A model generated the notes under the pieces. The model had not been told where the DNA came from, ran no database searches, and saw only the letters and a list, made by a program, of their open reading frames with translations. A program made the position numbers and the translations under genes. Shown one piece after another: positions 45,100-53,969 of a stretch of DNA of 64,000 nucleotides (its first letter is position 1; each line of letters begins with the position of its first letter). Origin of the DNA: Desulfovibrio desulfuricans DSM 642 (GTDB taxonomy: Bacteria > Desulfobacterota > Desulfovibrionia > Desulfovibrionales > Desulfovibrionaceae); NCBI RefSeq assembly GCF_000420465.1, contig NZ_ATUZ01000013.1, positions 496,001 through 560,000 of the forward strand, in the 5' to 3' direction.

Positions 45100-45516
45100 A
45101 TGAAAAAATATCTTTTGCTTACGGTGCTGGTGATGACTCTTGCGGCCATTGGCTGCCGTTTTGGCCAGCCTGTGGGCACCTTTGCCTATGACTTCCCCGC
45201 TGCCGAAGCCAGCAAGAATATTTCTGAAAAAAAGATGCACGACGCCATCGTCAAAGCCTGCGCTGATACCGGCTGGCGCGTTTCTGAACCTTCCTCCAAC
45301 ACGATTGAAGCCACAATCATGGTGCGCAACAAGCACACTGTGGTGGTCTCCATCCCCTATACGGCCACGCATTACAGCATCAACTACAAGGCCAGCACCA
45401 ACATGGAATACAAGGCCAAGAGCAACGGCACAGCCTCTATCCACCCCAATTACAACAAGTGGGTCGGCATTCTTGACCAGAACATCCGTCGGAATGTGGC
45501 GAGCAGTGAATACTGA
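45100..45516 (+). CDS. Small lipoprotein, polyene cluster
   Basis: 138 residues. Lipobox AIGC, Cys19. The mature part is a compact beta-rich domain (TVVVSIPYTATHYSINYKAS, YKAKSNGTASIHPNYNKWV). No family recognised, but it lies between acyltransferase and dehydratase genes with tight spacing, so it is probably part of the export or anchoring machinery. It overlaps the next gene. Confidence 0.82.
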   Translation: MKKYLLLTVLVMTLAAIGCRFGQPVGTFAYDFPAAEASKNISEKKMHDAIVKACADTGWRVSEPSSNTIEATIMVRNKHTVVVSIPYTATHYSINYKASTNMEYKAKSNGTASIHPNYNKWVGILDQNIRRNVASSEY

Positions 45517-45943
45517 TTCGCAGCAGTCTCTTACGGCCATTGTGCCGCACCGTGCCCCCATGCTTCTTCTGAGCGGGCTTGAAAGTTTTAGCTCGGAAGA
45601 AGCGCGGGCAACGGCGGCAGTGCGGGAAGATAATCCCTTTCTGCGGCCTGACGGCAAACTTGAGCGCGTGGCCTATGCGGAAATCATGGCGCAGTGTTTT
45701 GCCGCCGGGGCCGGGGCCAGCCTGCTTGCAGCAGGCGGTGCCTGCGCGGGCTGGGGCTACCTTGCCGCCCTGCGCGATGTAACCGTGCATGCCGATGCGT
45801 GCGTGGGGCAGCGCCTGGACGTTCTAGTGCGCGTCTCGGCCAGACTTGGCGAAATTGCGGTTGTTGACGGCGAGGTGCATGCCGAGGGGCAGCTGCTGGC
45901 CACCGGGCAGTTCAAGATATTTATGCCGGAGGAAACGGCCTGA
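45494..45943 (+). CDS. Hotdog-fold 3-hydroxyacyl-ACP dehydratase, polyene cluster
   Basis: 149 residues. PHRAPMLLLSGLESF at the start resembles the FabZ/ApeP-type hotdog, with AEIMAQCFAAGAG (helix with acidic residue) near 60 and a strand-rich C-terminus (VLVRVSARLGEIAVVDGEV). It should remove water from 3-hydroxyacyl-ACP to make the conjugated double bonds. Start uncertain: ATG 45494 or GTG 45506, both inside the lipoprotein gene. The next gene starts with a one-base overlap. Confidence 0.82.
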   Translation: MWRAVNTDSQQSLTAIVPHRAPMLLLSGLESFSSEEARATAAVREDNPFLRPDGKLERVAYAEIMAQCFAAGAGASLLAAGGACAGWGYLAALRDVTVHADACVGQRLDVLVRVSARLGEIAVVDGEVHAEGQLLATGQFKIFMPEETA

Positions 45944-46671
45944 TGCGTTCATCTGCGGGCCTGTTGTTCCTGGCTGGGTTTTTTATTGCTTTTACTGTGC
46001 TGCCCACTTATGCGGTTGCGCAGCAGCCGCCGCTTGCAAGCGCCGAGGCTCTGCTCGATGCTGCCGCACGGCAAAGTGCTGGCATTGCCAGCCTGAGCGC
46101 TGATTTTGTGCAGGAGAAATCCATGGCCGTATTGGCCCGCCCCATGACCTCGCAAGGTTATTTTTGCCTGCGCCGTGGTGCCCATGCGGGCAATGCCCAG
46201 GCGCGTGCAGCTAGTAAGGATGACAATGGCTTTCAACCCGCCGACAGCCTGCTTTGGGCGTATACTCGTCCTCTTGCCTCTGGCTTTATCTACAAGAATG
46301 GAAGGGGCGCATTGTGGGAAGGCTCGCCGGAAGCAACGCGCCCTGCCAATGAACGGGAATCCACGGTTATTACAGCCATTATCCGCAATATTCTGGACTG
46401 GATCAGCATTGATCCCGCTGCGTTGCGCGCCACCTACAGGCTTGAGCGCCCGCAGGCCGACAAAACCATGTTGCAACTGTATCCCCTCCGACAGTCTTTT
46501 TTTGCAAAGCTTGAAGTAACCTTTGCCGATGATCTCAAGAGTGTAAGCCAGTTGAGCTTTACGGAACGTAATGGCGATACTGTGCGCATTGTCTTTAAGC
46601 AAACACGGGTAAACGAGCCCATGCCAGCACCCTGCGCCCTGCTTGAGGCAGCGGGGAGCGGTGGTCAGTAG
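45943..46671 (+). CDS. LolA-like outer-membrane lipoprotein carrier, polyene cluster
   Basis: 242 residues with a signal peptide (about 1-28, ending YAVAQ). LolA-like body: ASLSADFVQEKSMAVLARPMTSQGYF, DSLLWAYTRPLASGFIYKNG and a strand-rich middle. It is predicted to ferry a lipidic product through the periplasm. Its presence beside an MMPL exporter is standard in aryl-polyene clusters. It overlaps the dehydratase gene by one base; the exporter gene follows four bases after the stop. Confidence 0.86.
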   Translation: MRSSAGLLFLAGFFIAFTVLPTYAVAQQPPLASAEALLDAAARQSAGIASLSADFVQEKSMAVLARPMTSQGYFCLRRGAHAGNAQARAASKDDNGFQPADSLLWAYTRPLASGFIYKNGRGALWEGSPEATRPANERESTVITAIIRNILDWISIDPAALRATYRLERPQADKTMLQLYPLRQSFFAKLEVTFADDLKSVSQLSFTERNGDTVRIVFKQTRVNEPMPAPCALLEAAGSGGQ

Positions 46672-46675
46672 GCCT

Positions 46676-49030
46676 ATGGGCAAGCCTTTTATTGTCAGGC
46701 TTCATTGCTGGGTACGCTCACACAAAATTCTGGGATTCAGCCTGGTTCTCTTGTGCTGGGCGGTTTTTGCCTTGTTGGCCGCCCGGATGCAGCCAGATTC
46801 CAGCAGCATGGCCTTTTTCCCTGACGATGCGCCGCAAGTGCGCCGCATGGCCAAAGCTCTGGATGTTTCCCCGGCTTCTGGTCTGCTGTTTATTGATCTT
46901 TCCACAGAGCGTCAGGGCAAAAAGTATGCGCTTGCAAGCGCTGCCGATGCCATCTTGGGCGATCTGCCGCCGGATATGGCCGAAAGGGTGGGGGCCGTGG
47001 GCATGCCCGATGCCCAGGCGCTCATGGCCCTGCTGCCGTATTTTATGGATGGTGCCACGTTGGACCAACTGCAACAGGCAACAGATGCCTCGCAGATTGA
47101 TGCCGCCGTGCGCTCGGCTCATGACAATCTGAACAGCCTCCTTGCCGCTGGCCCGGCACAGGACTGGCTGCGGGCGGATCCACTGGGTTTGCGCAAGTAT
47201 GTTCTTTCTCGCCTGCCGGCAGAGCATGCCGGGGCCATGCCCGACCCTGTGCTGGGCTATCCTGTGAGCGCGGACGGCAAACACCTGCTGCTGGTGCTGC
47301 GGCCAGCCCATTCCCTGCACGATGTCAGCGCCGCCGCTCGGTTGATGGACGCCATCCATGCCGCCATGCAGAAACACCTTGCGCCGGACATGCAGGGCCT
47401 TGTGGTGGGCGGGCACAGGCACAGCGCCGTCAATGCGCAGGTTATCCAGCGCGATGTGACCAATATCGTCTTTTTTTCCATGCTGGGATTTGTGCTGGTG
47501 TACGCCCTGCTGGTGCGCTCGCGCGGCGCGCTGTGGCTTATGCTGGTGCCTGCGTTTGCCGCCAGCTTTGCCCTGGGCGGTATGACTCTCCTCTCGCCAG
47601 CGCTCTCCGGGCTGGCCCTTGGTTTTGGCGCGTCCGTGCTTGGCGTGGCGGAAGACTACGCCGTGCATATGCACTTTGCCCTGCGCAGCGGCGACTCAAC
47701 AGAGAAAGTACTGGAACATATTACGCCGCCGCTGTTTCAGGGGTATCTGGTCAATGCTTCCGGCTTTGCCGTATTGCTGCTTTCGGGCATTCCGGCGGTG
47801 CGCCAGCTGGCCCTGTTTGCCCTGCTGACCTTGAGCGCGGGCTTTGCGCTGGCCGTTGTTGTGCTCCCCGTGTGCCCCTGGTTCAATATGCCGCCCCTGC
47901 CTGTGCGCACGGAAAATACCGCGCCGCGTCAGCCAGTGCCCCTACGTGTCTTTGCGAGTGTTTTTGGACTTTTGCTGTTGTGCTACGCCTTGTTTTCCAT
48001 TGTGCGCGTGGATGTTTCGCCCCGCACAATGGGGGCGGACATGGCGCAATTGCAGCAGGACGGCGAGAAGCTCAAGGCCATTTGGGGATCGCGCGACAGC
48101 AATATTCTTGTGGTTGAAGGCCCGACAACGGACGCAGCCCTTGCCAATGGCCGCGCCGTAACGCAGGCCCTGCGGGTTCTGGAACCGGAAAACAAGATCG
48201 GCACGCTTACCGATGTGTGGCCTTCGCCGGGGCAGGCTCAGGCCAACGTGCAGCGGTGGGAGGCCTTTGCAAAGGCGGAAGGGCCGCGTGTTCAGGCTCT
48301 TTTGGCCTCTGCCGCGCTGCGGTACGGATTCACCGCTGAAGCCTTTGCCCCCTTTGTGCAGCTGCTTGAACGCCCGGTGGCGGAATTTGACCCGTCAGTG
48401 TTGCGCGCCGCAGGCCTGGGTGAAATGGTAGACGTATTTTTGCATGCGCCGCAAGCTGATGACCATACGGCAAGGCTTTTGCTCTTTACCGGCAAAAAGG
48501 CGGATGTAAGCCGTCTGGAACCTGCCCTTGCCGCGCAAACCCTTGCGCTGGCACCCGGCGAGCTTGAAACAACGCTGTTGCAGCAGCTTGGTATGGAAAA
48601 GCGGCTTGTGCCGATGGCCTGGATGGCCTGTCTGGCGCTTCTGTTTTTATACTTTCGCGATGCGCGGCGAACCTTGCTTGCATCTTTGCCACCGTTGTGT
48701 TCCGTTGCATGTATACTTGCGTGGATGTCTATTACCAGCCACCCGCTGACATTGGCGGGCATGGCGGCAATGCCGCTGGTGCTGGGTCTTGCGGCAGATC
48801 ACGGCATTGTGGTCACGCATGATCTTGTCAGCGGGGTGAAAATGGGAGTGGAGCGGGCCGTTGTTGTGTCTTCGCTCACCACATTCACGGGTATGGGCCT
48901 TCTGGCTCTTGCGCAGCACCCGGCCCTTAAAGCTATGGGTGAAGTTATTTTCTGGGGATTGATTGTGGAGGTTCCTGTGGCCTTGTGGCTTTTGCCCAGA
49001 CTCTGCCGGACGCAAGGAAAACAGGCATGA
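46676..49030 (+). CDS. MMPL/RND-family exporter, polyene cluster
   Basis: 784 residues. Twelve membrane segments in two halves (1 plus 5, then 1 plus 5) with a large extracytoplasmic loop after each first helix (residues about 40-250 and 450-640). Family features are ADHGIVVTHDLVSG and VAEDYAVHMHF in the fourth-helix regions, proton-relay-like acids. It should drive export of the polyene lipid across the inner membrane to the LolA-like carrier. ATG 46676 chosen; the frame runs 11 codons farther upstream. Confidence 0.9.
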   Translation: MGKPFIVRLHCWVRSHKILGFSLVLLCWAVFALLAARMQPDSSSMAFFPDDAPQVRRMAKALDVSPASGLLFIDLSTERQGKKYALASAADAILGDLPPDMAERVGAVGMPDAQALMALLPYFMDGATLDQLQQATDASQIDAAVRSAHDNLNSLLAAGPAQDWLRADPLGLRKYVLSRLPAEHAGAMPDPVLGYPVSADGKHLLLVLRPAHSLHDVSAAARLMDAIHAAMQKHLAPDMQGLVVGGHRHSAVNAQVIQRDVTNIVFFSMLGFVLVYALLVRSRGALWLMLVPAFAASFALGGMTLLSPALSGLALGFGASVLGVAEDYAVHMHFALRSGDSTEKVLEHITPPLFQGYLVNASGFAVLLLSGIPAVRQLALFALLTLSAGFALAVVVLPVCPWFNMPPLPVRTENTAPRQPVPLRVFASVFGLLLLCYALFSIVRVDVSPRTMGADMAQLQQDGEKLKAIWGSRDSNILVVEGPTTDAALANGRAVTQALRVLEPENKIGTLTDVWPSPGQAQANVQRWEAFAKAEGPRVQALLASAALRYGFTAEAFAPFVQLLERPVAEFDPSVLRAAGLGEMVDVFLHAPQADDHTARLLLFTGKKADVSRLEPALAAQTLALAPGELETTLLQQLGMEKRLVPMAWMACLALLFLYFRDARRTLLASLPPLCSVACILAWMSITSHPLTLAGMAAMPLVLGLAADHGIVVTHDLVSGVKMGVERAVVVSSLTTFTGMGLLALAQHPALKAMGEVIFWGLIVEVPVALWLLPRLCRTQGKQA

Positions 49031-49578
49031 ATGCCCTGCGCTACCTAGGCTTGCTGCTGATTGTGGGCTTGCTTGCAGCTTGCGGCGCGCAAAAGCGCAC
49101 AATGGTGTTGCCGCCGCTTCAGGCAGGCCAGCAGAGCGGTTCGCTGGTGGCGCAGTTTGGTGCGCGGCTGACTATTGCCGGGCAGAGCGCGCCTGTGCAG
49201 GGCGAGGTGCAAATGACTGAATCCGGCGGGAGTCTGGCGCTTATTCTGCCACATGGCAGAACTCTGGGCGTCTGCATGTACAGCCCGGATGTTGCGCCAG
49301 ACAGTGGGCCAAAGGGCGCAACAAGTGCGCAGTCTGTAAAAATGCAATGCACCCCGGCGGAAGGTATGGGCAGGGAGGCCGCCAGCCTGCTTGTTCGCGC
49401 TGGTGTGGCCGTATACAGAATATTGCCTGCTCTCGGTCAGGATACGGCGCTGACGAACCTTGAGGGCAAAGGCTGGAAGGCTCGGTTCAGCCCGACAGCG
49501 GATGGCTTGAATGGCGTGTACAGTGAGCAGGACGGAATGACCATGGATATGTATTTTGTGGAGATTTCGCATTTATGA
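49027..49578 (+). CDS. DUF3261-like lipoprotein, polyene cluster
   Basis: 183 residues. Lipobox LAAC, Cys19. A beta-rich mature domain with FGARLTIAGQSAPVQGEVQM near 40-60 and YRILPALGQDTALTN near 140 resembles the DUF3261 lipoproteins of aryl-polyene clusters; the family call is from memory. Probably an outer-membrane partner of the carrier. It overlaps the exporter and dehydratase genes by four bases each. Confidence 0.8.
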   Translation: MNALRYLGLLLIVGLLAACGAQKRTMVLPPLQAGQQSGSLVAQFGARLTIAGQSAPVQGEVQMTESGGSLALILPHGRTLGVCMYSPDVAPDSGPKGATSAQSVKMQCTPAEGMGREAASLLVRAGVAVYRILPALGQDTALTNLEGKGWKARFSPTADGLNGVYSEQDGMTMDMYFVEISHL

Positions 49579-49940
49579 GCGTGATGCGTCGTGCCGTGCT
49601 GCATGCGGCCAGCCAGTTGGAACATTCGCCCGAGCAGGGCGCATGGCGGCAGAGCTTTTGTTTTGCGGCGGACAGTGCGGTGTTTGCCGGGCATTTCCCG
49701 GGGCATCCTGTGCTGCCCGCTGTCGTTCAGGTGCTCATGGTTCAGGTTGTACTTGAAGCAATGGGGCAATCCGCGGATCTGGCATGTGTGCCGCAGGCCA
49801 AATTTCTTGCGCCGCTTGGGCCGGATGTGGATATTTTGCTGACCCTGAGCAAGGGACGGCGTGAGGGGCGCTGGGAATGCACCCTGCATAGCGGCGAAAC
49901 GCTGGCAGCCCGCATACAGGTGGAGGTGCCAGCCCTATGA
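49575..49940 (+). CDS. FabZ-like 3-hydroxyacyl-ACP dehydratase, polyene cluster
   Basis: 121 residues. The motif FAGHFPGHPVLPAVVQVLM (about residues 37-55) matches the FabA/FabZ active-site stretch, with the catalytic histidine in HFPG and the acidic residue expected on the partner helix. It is the second hotdog dehydratase of the operon, like the ApeI/ApeP pair. Four-base overlaps on both sides. Confidence 0.85.
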   Translation: MSVMRRAVLHAASQLEHSPEQGAWRQSFCFAADSAVFAGHFPGHPVLPAVVQVLMVQVVLEAMGQSADLACVPQAKFLAPLGPDVDILLTLSKGRREGRWECTLHSGETLAARIQVEVPAL

Positions 49941-50419
49941 GCCTGCACCGCGCTTCACGTCCCCGCCGCCGTAGCGCGCCGGAGGTGCCTTCTCTCTGCG
50001 TCAGCGTCCAGCGCACGGTGCGCTTTGAAGAGGTGGATGCCGTGCGCTTTATGTGGCACGGCCGCTATGCCAGCTGGCTTGAGGATGGCCGGGAGGCCAT
50101 GGGCCGTGCCTATGGCATCAGCTATCTCGATTTTCGTGATAATGGCGTTGTGGTGCCGCTCAAGCTCTTTCATCTGGATTTTCACCATCCGCTACTCTAC
50201 GGCCAGACATACACCATCCACGCCGAGCTGTTCTGGAATGAGGCCGCTGTGCTGGATTTTGAATACCGCATTGAAGACGCGGCAGGCCTTGTGACCACCA
50301 CAGCCAGCACAACCCAGCTCATGCTTGACCTGAACGGCAACCTGCTCATGGAGCCGCCAGCCTTTTACCGCGAATTTTGCGCACTGTGGCGTCAGGGCAA
50401 GGTCGTATGCCGCCAGTAA
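49937..50419 (+). CDS. 4HBT/YbgC-type acyl-thioesterase, polyene cluster
   Basis: 160 residues. Hotdog fold with RTVRFEEVDAVRFMWHGRYASWLEDGREAM near 25-54 (aspartate D35 and histidine H42 in the 4HBT pattern). It may release or edit acyl chains from the ACP. The first 20 residues are basic and non-conserved. It overlaps the GT2 gene by 13 bases. Confidence 0.85.
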   Translation: MSLHRASRPRRRSAPEVPSLCVSVQRTVRFEEVDAVRFMWHGRYASWLEDGREAMGRAYGISYLDFRDNGVVVPLKLFHLDFHHPLLYGQTYTIHAELFWNEAAVLDFEYRIEDAAGLVTTTASTTQLMLDLNGNLLMEPPAFYREFCALWRQGKVVCRQ

Positions 50420-51582
50420 TTGCCGTGGTCATTCCGGTGTACAACCACCGTGAAGGCCTGCGCAATGTGGTGCAGCGGGCCCTGAACCAGTGCTGCACGA
50501 TCATCGTGGTGGACGACGGCTCCACAGACGGCAGTGCTGACAGTCTGGAAGGCCTGCCCATCACGCTTGTGCGCCTGCCCCGCAACGGCGGCAAGGGCGC
50601 GGCCCTGCTGGCTGGCGCGGCTGAGGCCGCACGGCTTGGCGCAACGCACATGATTACGCTGGATGCCGACGGGCAGCACTACCCGGAGGATATCCCCCTT
50701 TTTTTGCAGGCCATTGCGCAGCACCCCGGCGCAATTATTGTGGGCTGCCGCGATTTCAACGTGCCGCACGTGCCTGGCTCGTCCCGTTTTGGTAGAGCAT
50801 TTTCCGCATTCTGGATGCGTGTGCAGACAGGGGAGCGGGTGCGCGACATGCAGAGCGGCTTCCGCGCCTATCCCTTGCGTGTGCTGGACTGCCTGAAATT
50901 CACGGAACCGGGCTACGCCTTTGAGGTTGAAGTGCTGGTGCGCGCTGCATGGGCCGGATTTGACGTGCGCGAAATTGGCATTCGGGTGTATTATCCGCCG
51001 AGGGAAGAACGCGTTTCGCATTTCAAGGCGCTCAAGGACAATATCCGTATTTCTCTGCTGAACACGCGGCTGACTATCCGCGCCCTGGTGCCTGTGCCCT
51101 TTCGCCAGCACAGCGTGGACGGGCAGGGCCGCATTTCTCTGCTGCGCCCTATGGATTCCCTGCGCCGTCTGCTTGCGGACAGAGCCACGCCGTGGCAATT
51201 GGGGCGCTCGGCGGCTATTGCCATAGCTGTTTCCACACTGCCATTGCCGGGTTTACAGAGTATTCTGCTCCTGCTGTGCATTGGCTGGCTGCGGCTGAAC
51301 AGGCTTTGCGCGCTGGCAATGATCCCGCTCACGTGGCCCCCATTTGTGCCGGGCCTTGGGGTTTTGCTTGGTTACAGGCTGCGCAATGGCAGCTGGCTGA
51401 CGGAATTTTCTGTGCAGACCCTCGGCTATGAAGCTCCACAGCGCATACTCGACTGGTTTGTGGGCGCGCTTGTTTTTGCACCGCTGCTTGGCCTGCTGGC
51501 AGGGGCCGCAGTGGGCGCGCTGGCCTATCTTGCGGCGCGCGGCATGACGCGCATGCGGCAGGGGGGCGGCCTTGCAGACTAA
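50407..51582 (+). CDS. GT2 glycosyltransferase fused to DUF2062 membrane domain
   Basis: 391 residues. The GT-A domain is in the first 230 residues: VVIPVYNHREGLRNVV near 7-22, VVDDGSTDGS near 38, LDADGQHYPED (DxD) near 88-98. A C-terminal DUF2062 domain with two to three membrane segments follows (PWQLGRSAAIAIAVSTLPLPGLQS, PPFVPGLGVLLGYRL). It probably glycosylates a polyprenyl or polyene lipid on the inner face. ATG 50407 is inside the thioesterase gene; the ORF is open earlier. It ends overlapping the next gene, which starts with TTG. Confidence 0.88.
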   Translation: MPPVIAVVIPVYNHREGLRNVVQRALNQCCTIIVVDDGSTDGSADSLEGLPITLVRLPRNGGKGAALLAGAAEAARLGATHMITLDADGQHYPEDIPLFLQAIAQHPGAIIVGCRDFNVPHVPGSSRFGRAFSAFWMRVQTGERVRDMQSGFRAYPLRVLDCLKFTEPGYAFEVEVLVRAAWAGFDVREIGIRVYYPPREERVSHFKALKDNIRISLLNTRLTIRALVPVPFRQHSVDGQGRISLLRPMDSLRRLLADRATPWQLGRSAAIAIAVSTLPLPGLQSILLLLCIGWLRLNRLCALAMIPLTWPPFVPGLGVLLGYRLRNGSWLTEFSVQTLGYEAPQRILDWFVGALVFAPLLGLLAGAAVGALAYLAARGMTRMRQGGGLAD

Positions 51583-52474
51583 ACGCCCCATAACCGCCGT
51601 GCTTGGCTCCCGGCTTCAATACGGTTTTTTTGAGGTTCTGGTGCGCTGCCGGATGGTCTTTGCAGCGAGAATGGTACTGGCCTTTGTTGTATTGTATTAT
51701 GCCATGCTGCCCCATGTGCGCCAGCGCTGTGCGGCCTATATTGACCGCCGCTTCCCCCGCGCCGGAGCCTGGAGCAGGTTTGTGCATGCCTACCGCCTGT
51801 ATCTGAATTTCGGGCAGGTGCTGCTGGACAGGATGATTGCCGGGGTCATAGGGCGGTTTCCTTTTTGCGAAACTGACCAGCATGTGCGGCAGCGATTTGC
51901 CGAGGCAGGGGCCAACCCGCATGGCTGCATTGTGCTGACGGCGCACATTGGCGCGTGGCAGGTGGGCATTGCGGGGCTGGAGCAGTTTGACCGCCCGGTG
52001 AACGTGGTGCAGTTGTACAATCCCGAGGATCAGGGCAAACACTACTTCCAGCACGGCAGGGGCAGGCCGTTCAAGATCATTGATTCGGCGGACCCTGTGG
52101 GTTCTATGGTCGAGGCTACGGCAGCGCTTCGGCGCGGCGAAGTTGTCTGCCTTATGGGCGACCGGATGCACGGCACACGTCAGGCCGGGCAGGGCGTTGA
52201 GGTGGCGTTTATGGGGGGGAGCATCCGCGTTCCTACCAGCGCCTACGCGCTTGCCTCCATCACGGGGGCGGAACTGCTCATGCTCTTTACCGTGCGTGAA
52301 AAAGGCGTCACCAGAGTTTTTATGGCTGAGCGGCTGGCGGTGCCCGCTGGTTTGCCGCGCCGCGATATTTCTGTTTTTCAGCCGTATGCGCAACAGTTTG
52401 CCGCAGCAATGGAAACCGTTGTGGAACGGCACCCGTACCAGTTCTTTAATTTTTACGATATGTGGTCGCAATGA
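51572..52474 (+). CDS. LpxL-type lysophospholipid acyltransferase, polyene cluster
   Basis: 300 residues, lipid A acyltransferase family (LABLAT). One N-terminal hydrophobic segment, then TAHIGAWQVG near 130 (HX4D/E-like box), LYNPEDQGKH and MGDRMHGTRQAGQGVEV near 190. It may acylate the polyene lipid at the inner membrane. The start is TTG 51572, supported by a strong GGGGGG five bases upstream and overlap with the GT gene. It overlaps the second ACP gene by four bases. Confidence 0.86.
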   Translation: MQTKRPITAVLGSRLQYGFFEVLVRCRMVFAARMVLAFVVLYYAMLPHVRQRCAAYIDRRFPRAGAWSRFVHAYRLYLNFGQVLLDRMIAGVIGRFPFCETDQHVRQRFAEAGANPHGCIVLTAHIGAWQVGIAGLEQFDRPVNVVQLYNPEDQGKHYFQHGRGRPFKIIDSADPVGSMVEATAALRRGEVVCLMGDRMHGTRQAGQGVEVAFMGGSIRVPTSAYALASITGAELLMLFTVREKGVTRVFMAERLAVPAGLPRRDISVFQPYAQQFAAAMETVVERHPYQFFNFYDMWSQ

Positions 52475-52743
52475 TGACAAAAAACGAAATGGAATCCGCC
52501 CTGAAAACGGCAATTATTGATGGTCTGCGCCTCGAAGACGTTACCGTGGAAGACATTGATTCCTCGGCCCCGCTGTTTGGGGATACTGGCCTGATGCTGG
52601 ACTCGCTGGACGCGGTGGAACTTGTGGTCGTGGTTGAAAAGCATTTTGGCGTAGCCATTGCTGATGCCGAGGAAGCCCGCAAGGCCTTTACCTCAGTGAG
52701 CGGCCTTGCAGACTTTATCTGCGCCCGCAAAGCGCAGGCGTGA
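52471..52743 (+). CDS. Acyl carrier protein, polyene cluster (second)
   Basis: 90 residues. Phosphopantetheine site Ser45 in LMLDSLDAVELVVVV. It is followed immediately by the ketosynthase and its partner, so it is probably the carrier for elongation. ATG 52471 overlaps the stop of the acyltransferase; a GTG three codons earlier exists. Confidence 0.92.
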   Translation: MMTKNEMESALKTAIIDGLRLEDVTVEDIDSSAPLFGDTGLMLDSLDAVELVVVVEKHFGVAIADAEEARKAFTSVSGLADFICARKAQA

Positions 52744-53969
52744 GAAAAGCAATGCAGCACGGCCCTGGCGTTGTTGTAACAGGCATGGCCTGCCTGTGCG
52801 GGGCGGGTGACAGCCCGACTGCGGTTCTGGATGGCCTGCAAAGCGGGCGGGGCGGGCTTGTTTCGGCTAGTGTGCTGGACAGCCGGGCCTTGCCGTATCC
52901 GTTTTTCGGGCTTGCTGAAAAGCACTTTCCCGGAGGGCGCAAGCACTCCGCGCAGGATACCCTCACGCTCGCAAGGGCCGCGTGCCGTAGCGCGCTGGCT
53001 GAGGCCGCACTGCCCCAGCATCTGTTGCGTGAGGCGGGCATTGTGCTTGGCACAACCGCCGGGAGCGCGTCGCATTTTCTGGAGTCTTACGCCGCCAGCC
53101 GTGGAACCACGCCAGAGCAGGCTGCTGCATCGGCACCGCCTGTATGCTCCTGCGCGCAAGGGGCTGACCGCGACGATTACTTCAGCGCCAATCTTGCGCT
53201 GGAGATGGACGTGGAGGCACACGGCCCGCGCCTGACCGTCACCGATGCCTGCACATCCGGCGCGGATGCCATTGGTCTGGCACTGGATCTCATCACCACA
53301 GGCCAGTGCCAGTGCGTGCTGTGCGGCGGTGCCGATGCCCTGAGCCTCGTACCGCATACGGGCTTTGCGCGGCTGATGATATATTCCGACCAGCCGTGCC
53401 ACCCCTTTGACCGCGACCGCAAAGGCCTGAACCTTGGTGAAGGCGCAGCCGCGCTTGTTCTGGAAAGCGCCGAGCATGCCCGCGAGCGCAATGCCGCCGT
53501 GCTCGGGCATGTGCTGGGCTACGGCAACGCCTCTGACGCGCACCATTTTACCGCGCCGCATCCGGAAGGGCGGGGGCTGGCATTCGCCATAGGCTCGGCT
53601 CTGGAACAGGCTGGCCTCACAGCGGCGGATATGGCCTTTGTGAACGCGCATGGCACGTCTACCCGTGAGAACGACAAGGTTGAAGGGCGGCTTTTGCGCA
53701 CCCTGTTGCCGGGGGTGCCCGTATGGGCCAGCAAGGGCGGCACGGGGCACACCCTCGGGGCCGCTGGCGCGCTGGAAGCCGTGCTGACTCTCGCGGCCCT
53801 GCGCAACGGCACGGTTCCGGCCTCGCCGGGGTTTTTCAATATTGACCCTGAAATAGGTTTTGCGCCCACGCAGAGCGCCCTTGCGGCATCGTCGCCATTT
53901 GCGCTTTCAACCTCGCTGGGTTTTGGCGGCGGCAATGCCGCTCTGGTTCTGGGGAGGGTAAAGCCGTGA
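52740..53969 (+). CDS. Beta-ketoacyl-ACP synthase, polyene cluster (third)
   Basis: 409 residues from GTG 52740 (four-base overlap with ACP); ATG 52752 is also plausible. Catalytic Cys171 in TVTDACTSGAD, His in NAHGTSTREND near 304, His in GGTGHTLGAAGALEA near 340: a complete FabF-type active site. It is paired with the next gene, a ketosynthase-like protein lacking the cysteine. This is the pattern of a ketosynthase/chain-length-factor heterodimer (like ApeO/ApeC). Confidence 0.92.
   Translation: MRKAMQHGPGVVVTGMACLCGAGDSPTAVLDGLQSGRGGLVSASVLDSRALPYPFFGLAEKHFPGGRKHSAQDTLTLARAACRSALAEAALPQHLLREAGIVLGTTAGSASHFLESYAASRGTTPEQAAASAPPVCSCAQGADRDDYFSANLALEMDVEAHGPRLTVTDACTSGADAIGLALDLITTGQCQCVLCGGADALSLVPHTGFARLMIYSDQPCHPFDRDRKGLNLGEGAAALVLESAEHARERNAAVLGHVLGYGNASDAHHFTAPHPEGRGLAFAIGSALEQAGLTAADMAFVNAHGTSTRENDKVEGRLLRTLLPGVPVWASKGGTGHTLGAAGALEAVLTLAALRNGTVPASPGFFNIDPEIGFAPTQSALAASSPFALSTSLGFGGGNAALVLGRVKP

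Noticed and set aside
52446..53750. Minus-strand 434-codon frame
   Set aside because: Antisense to the ACP and third ketosynthase genes.
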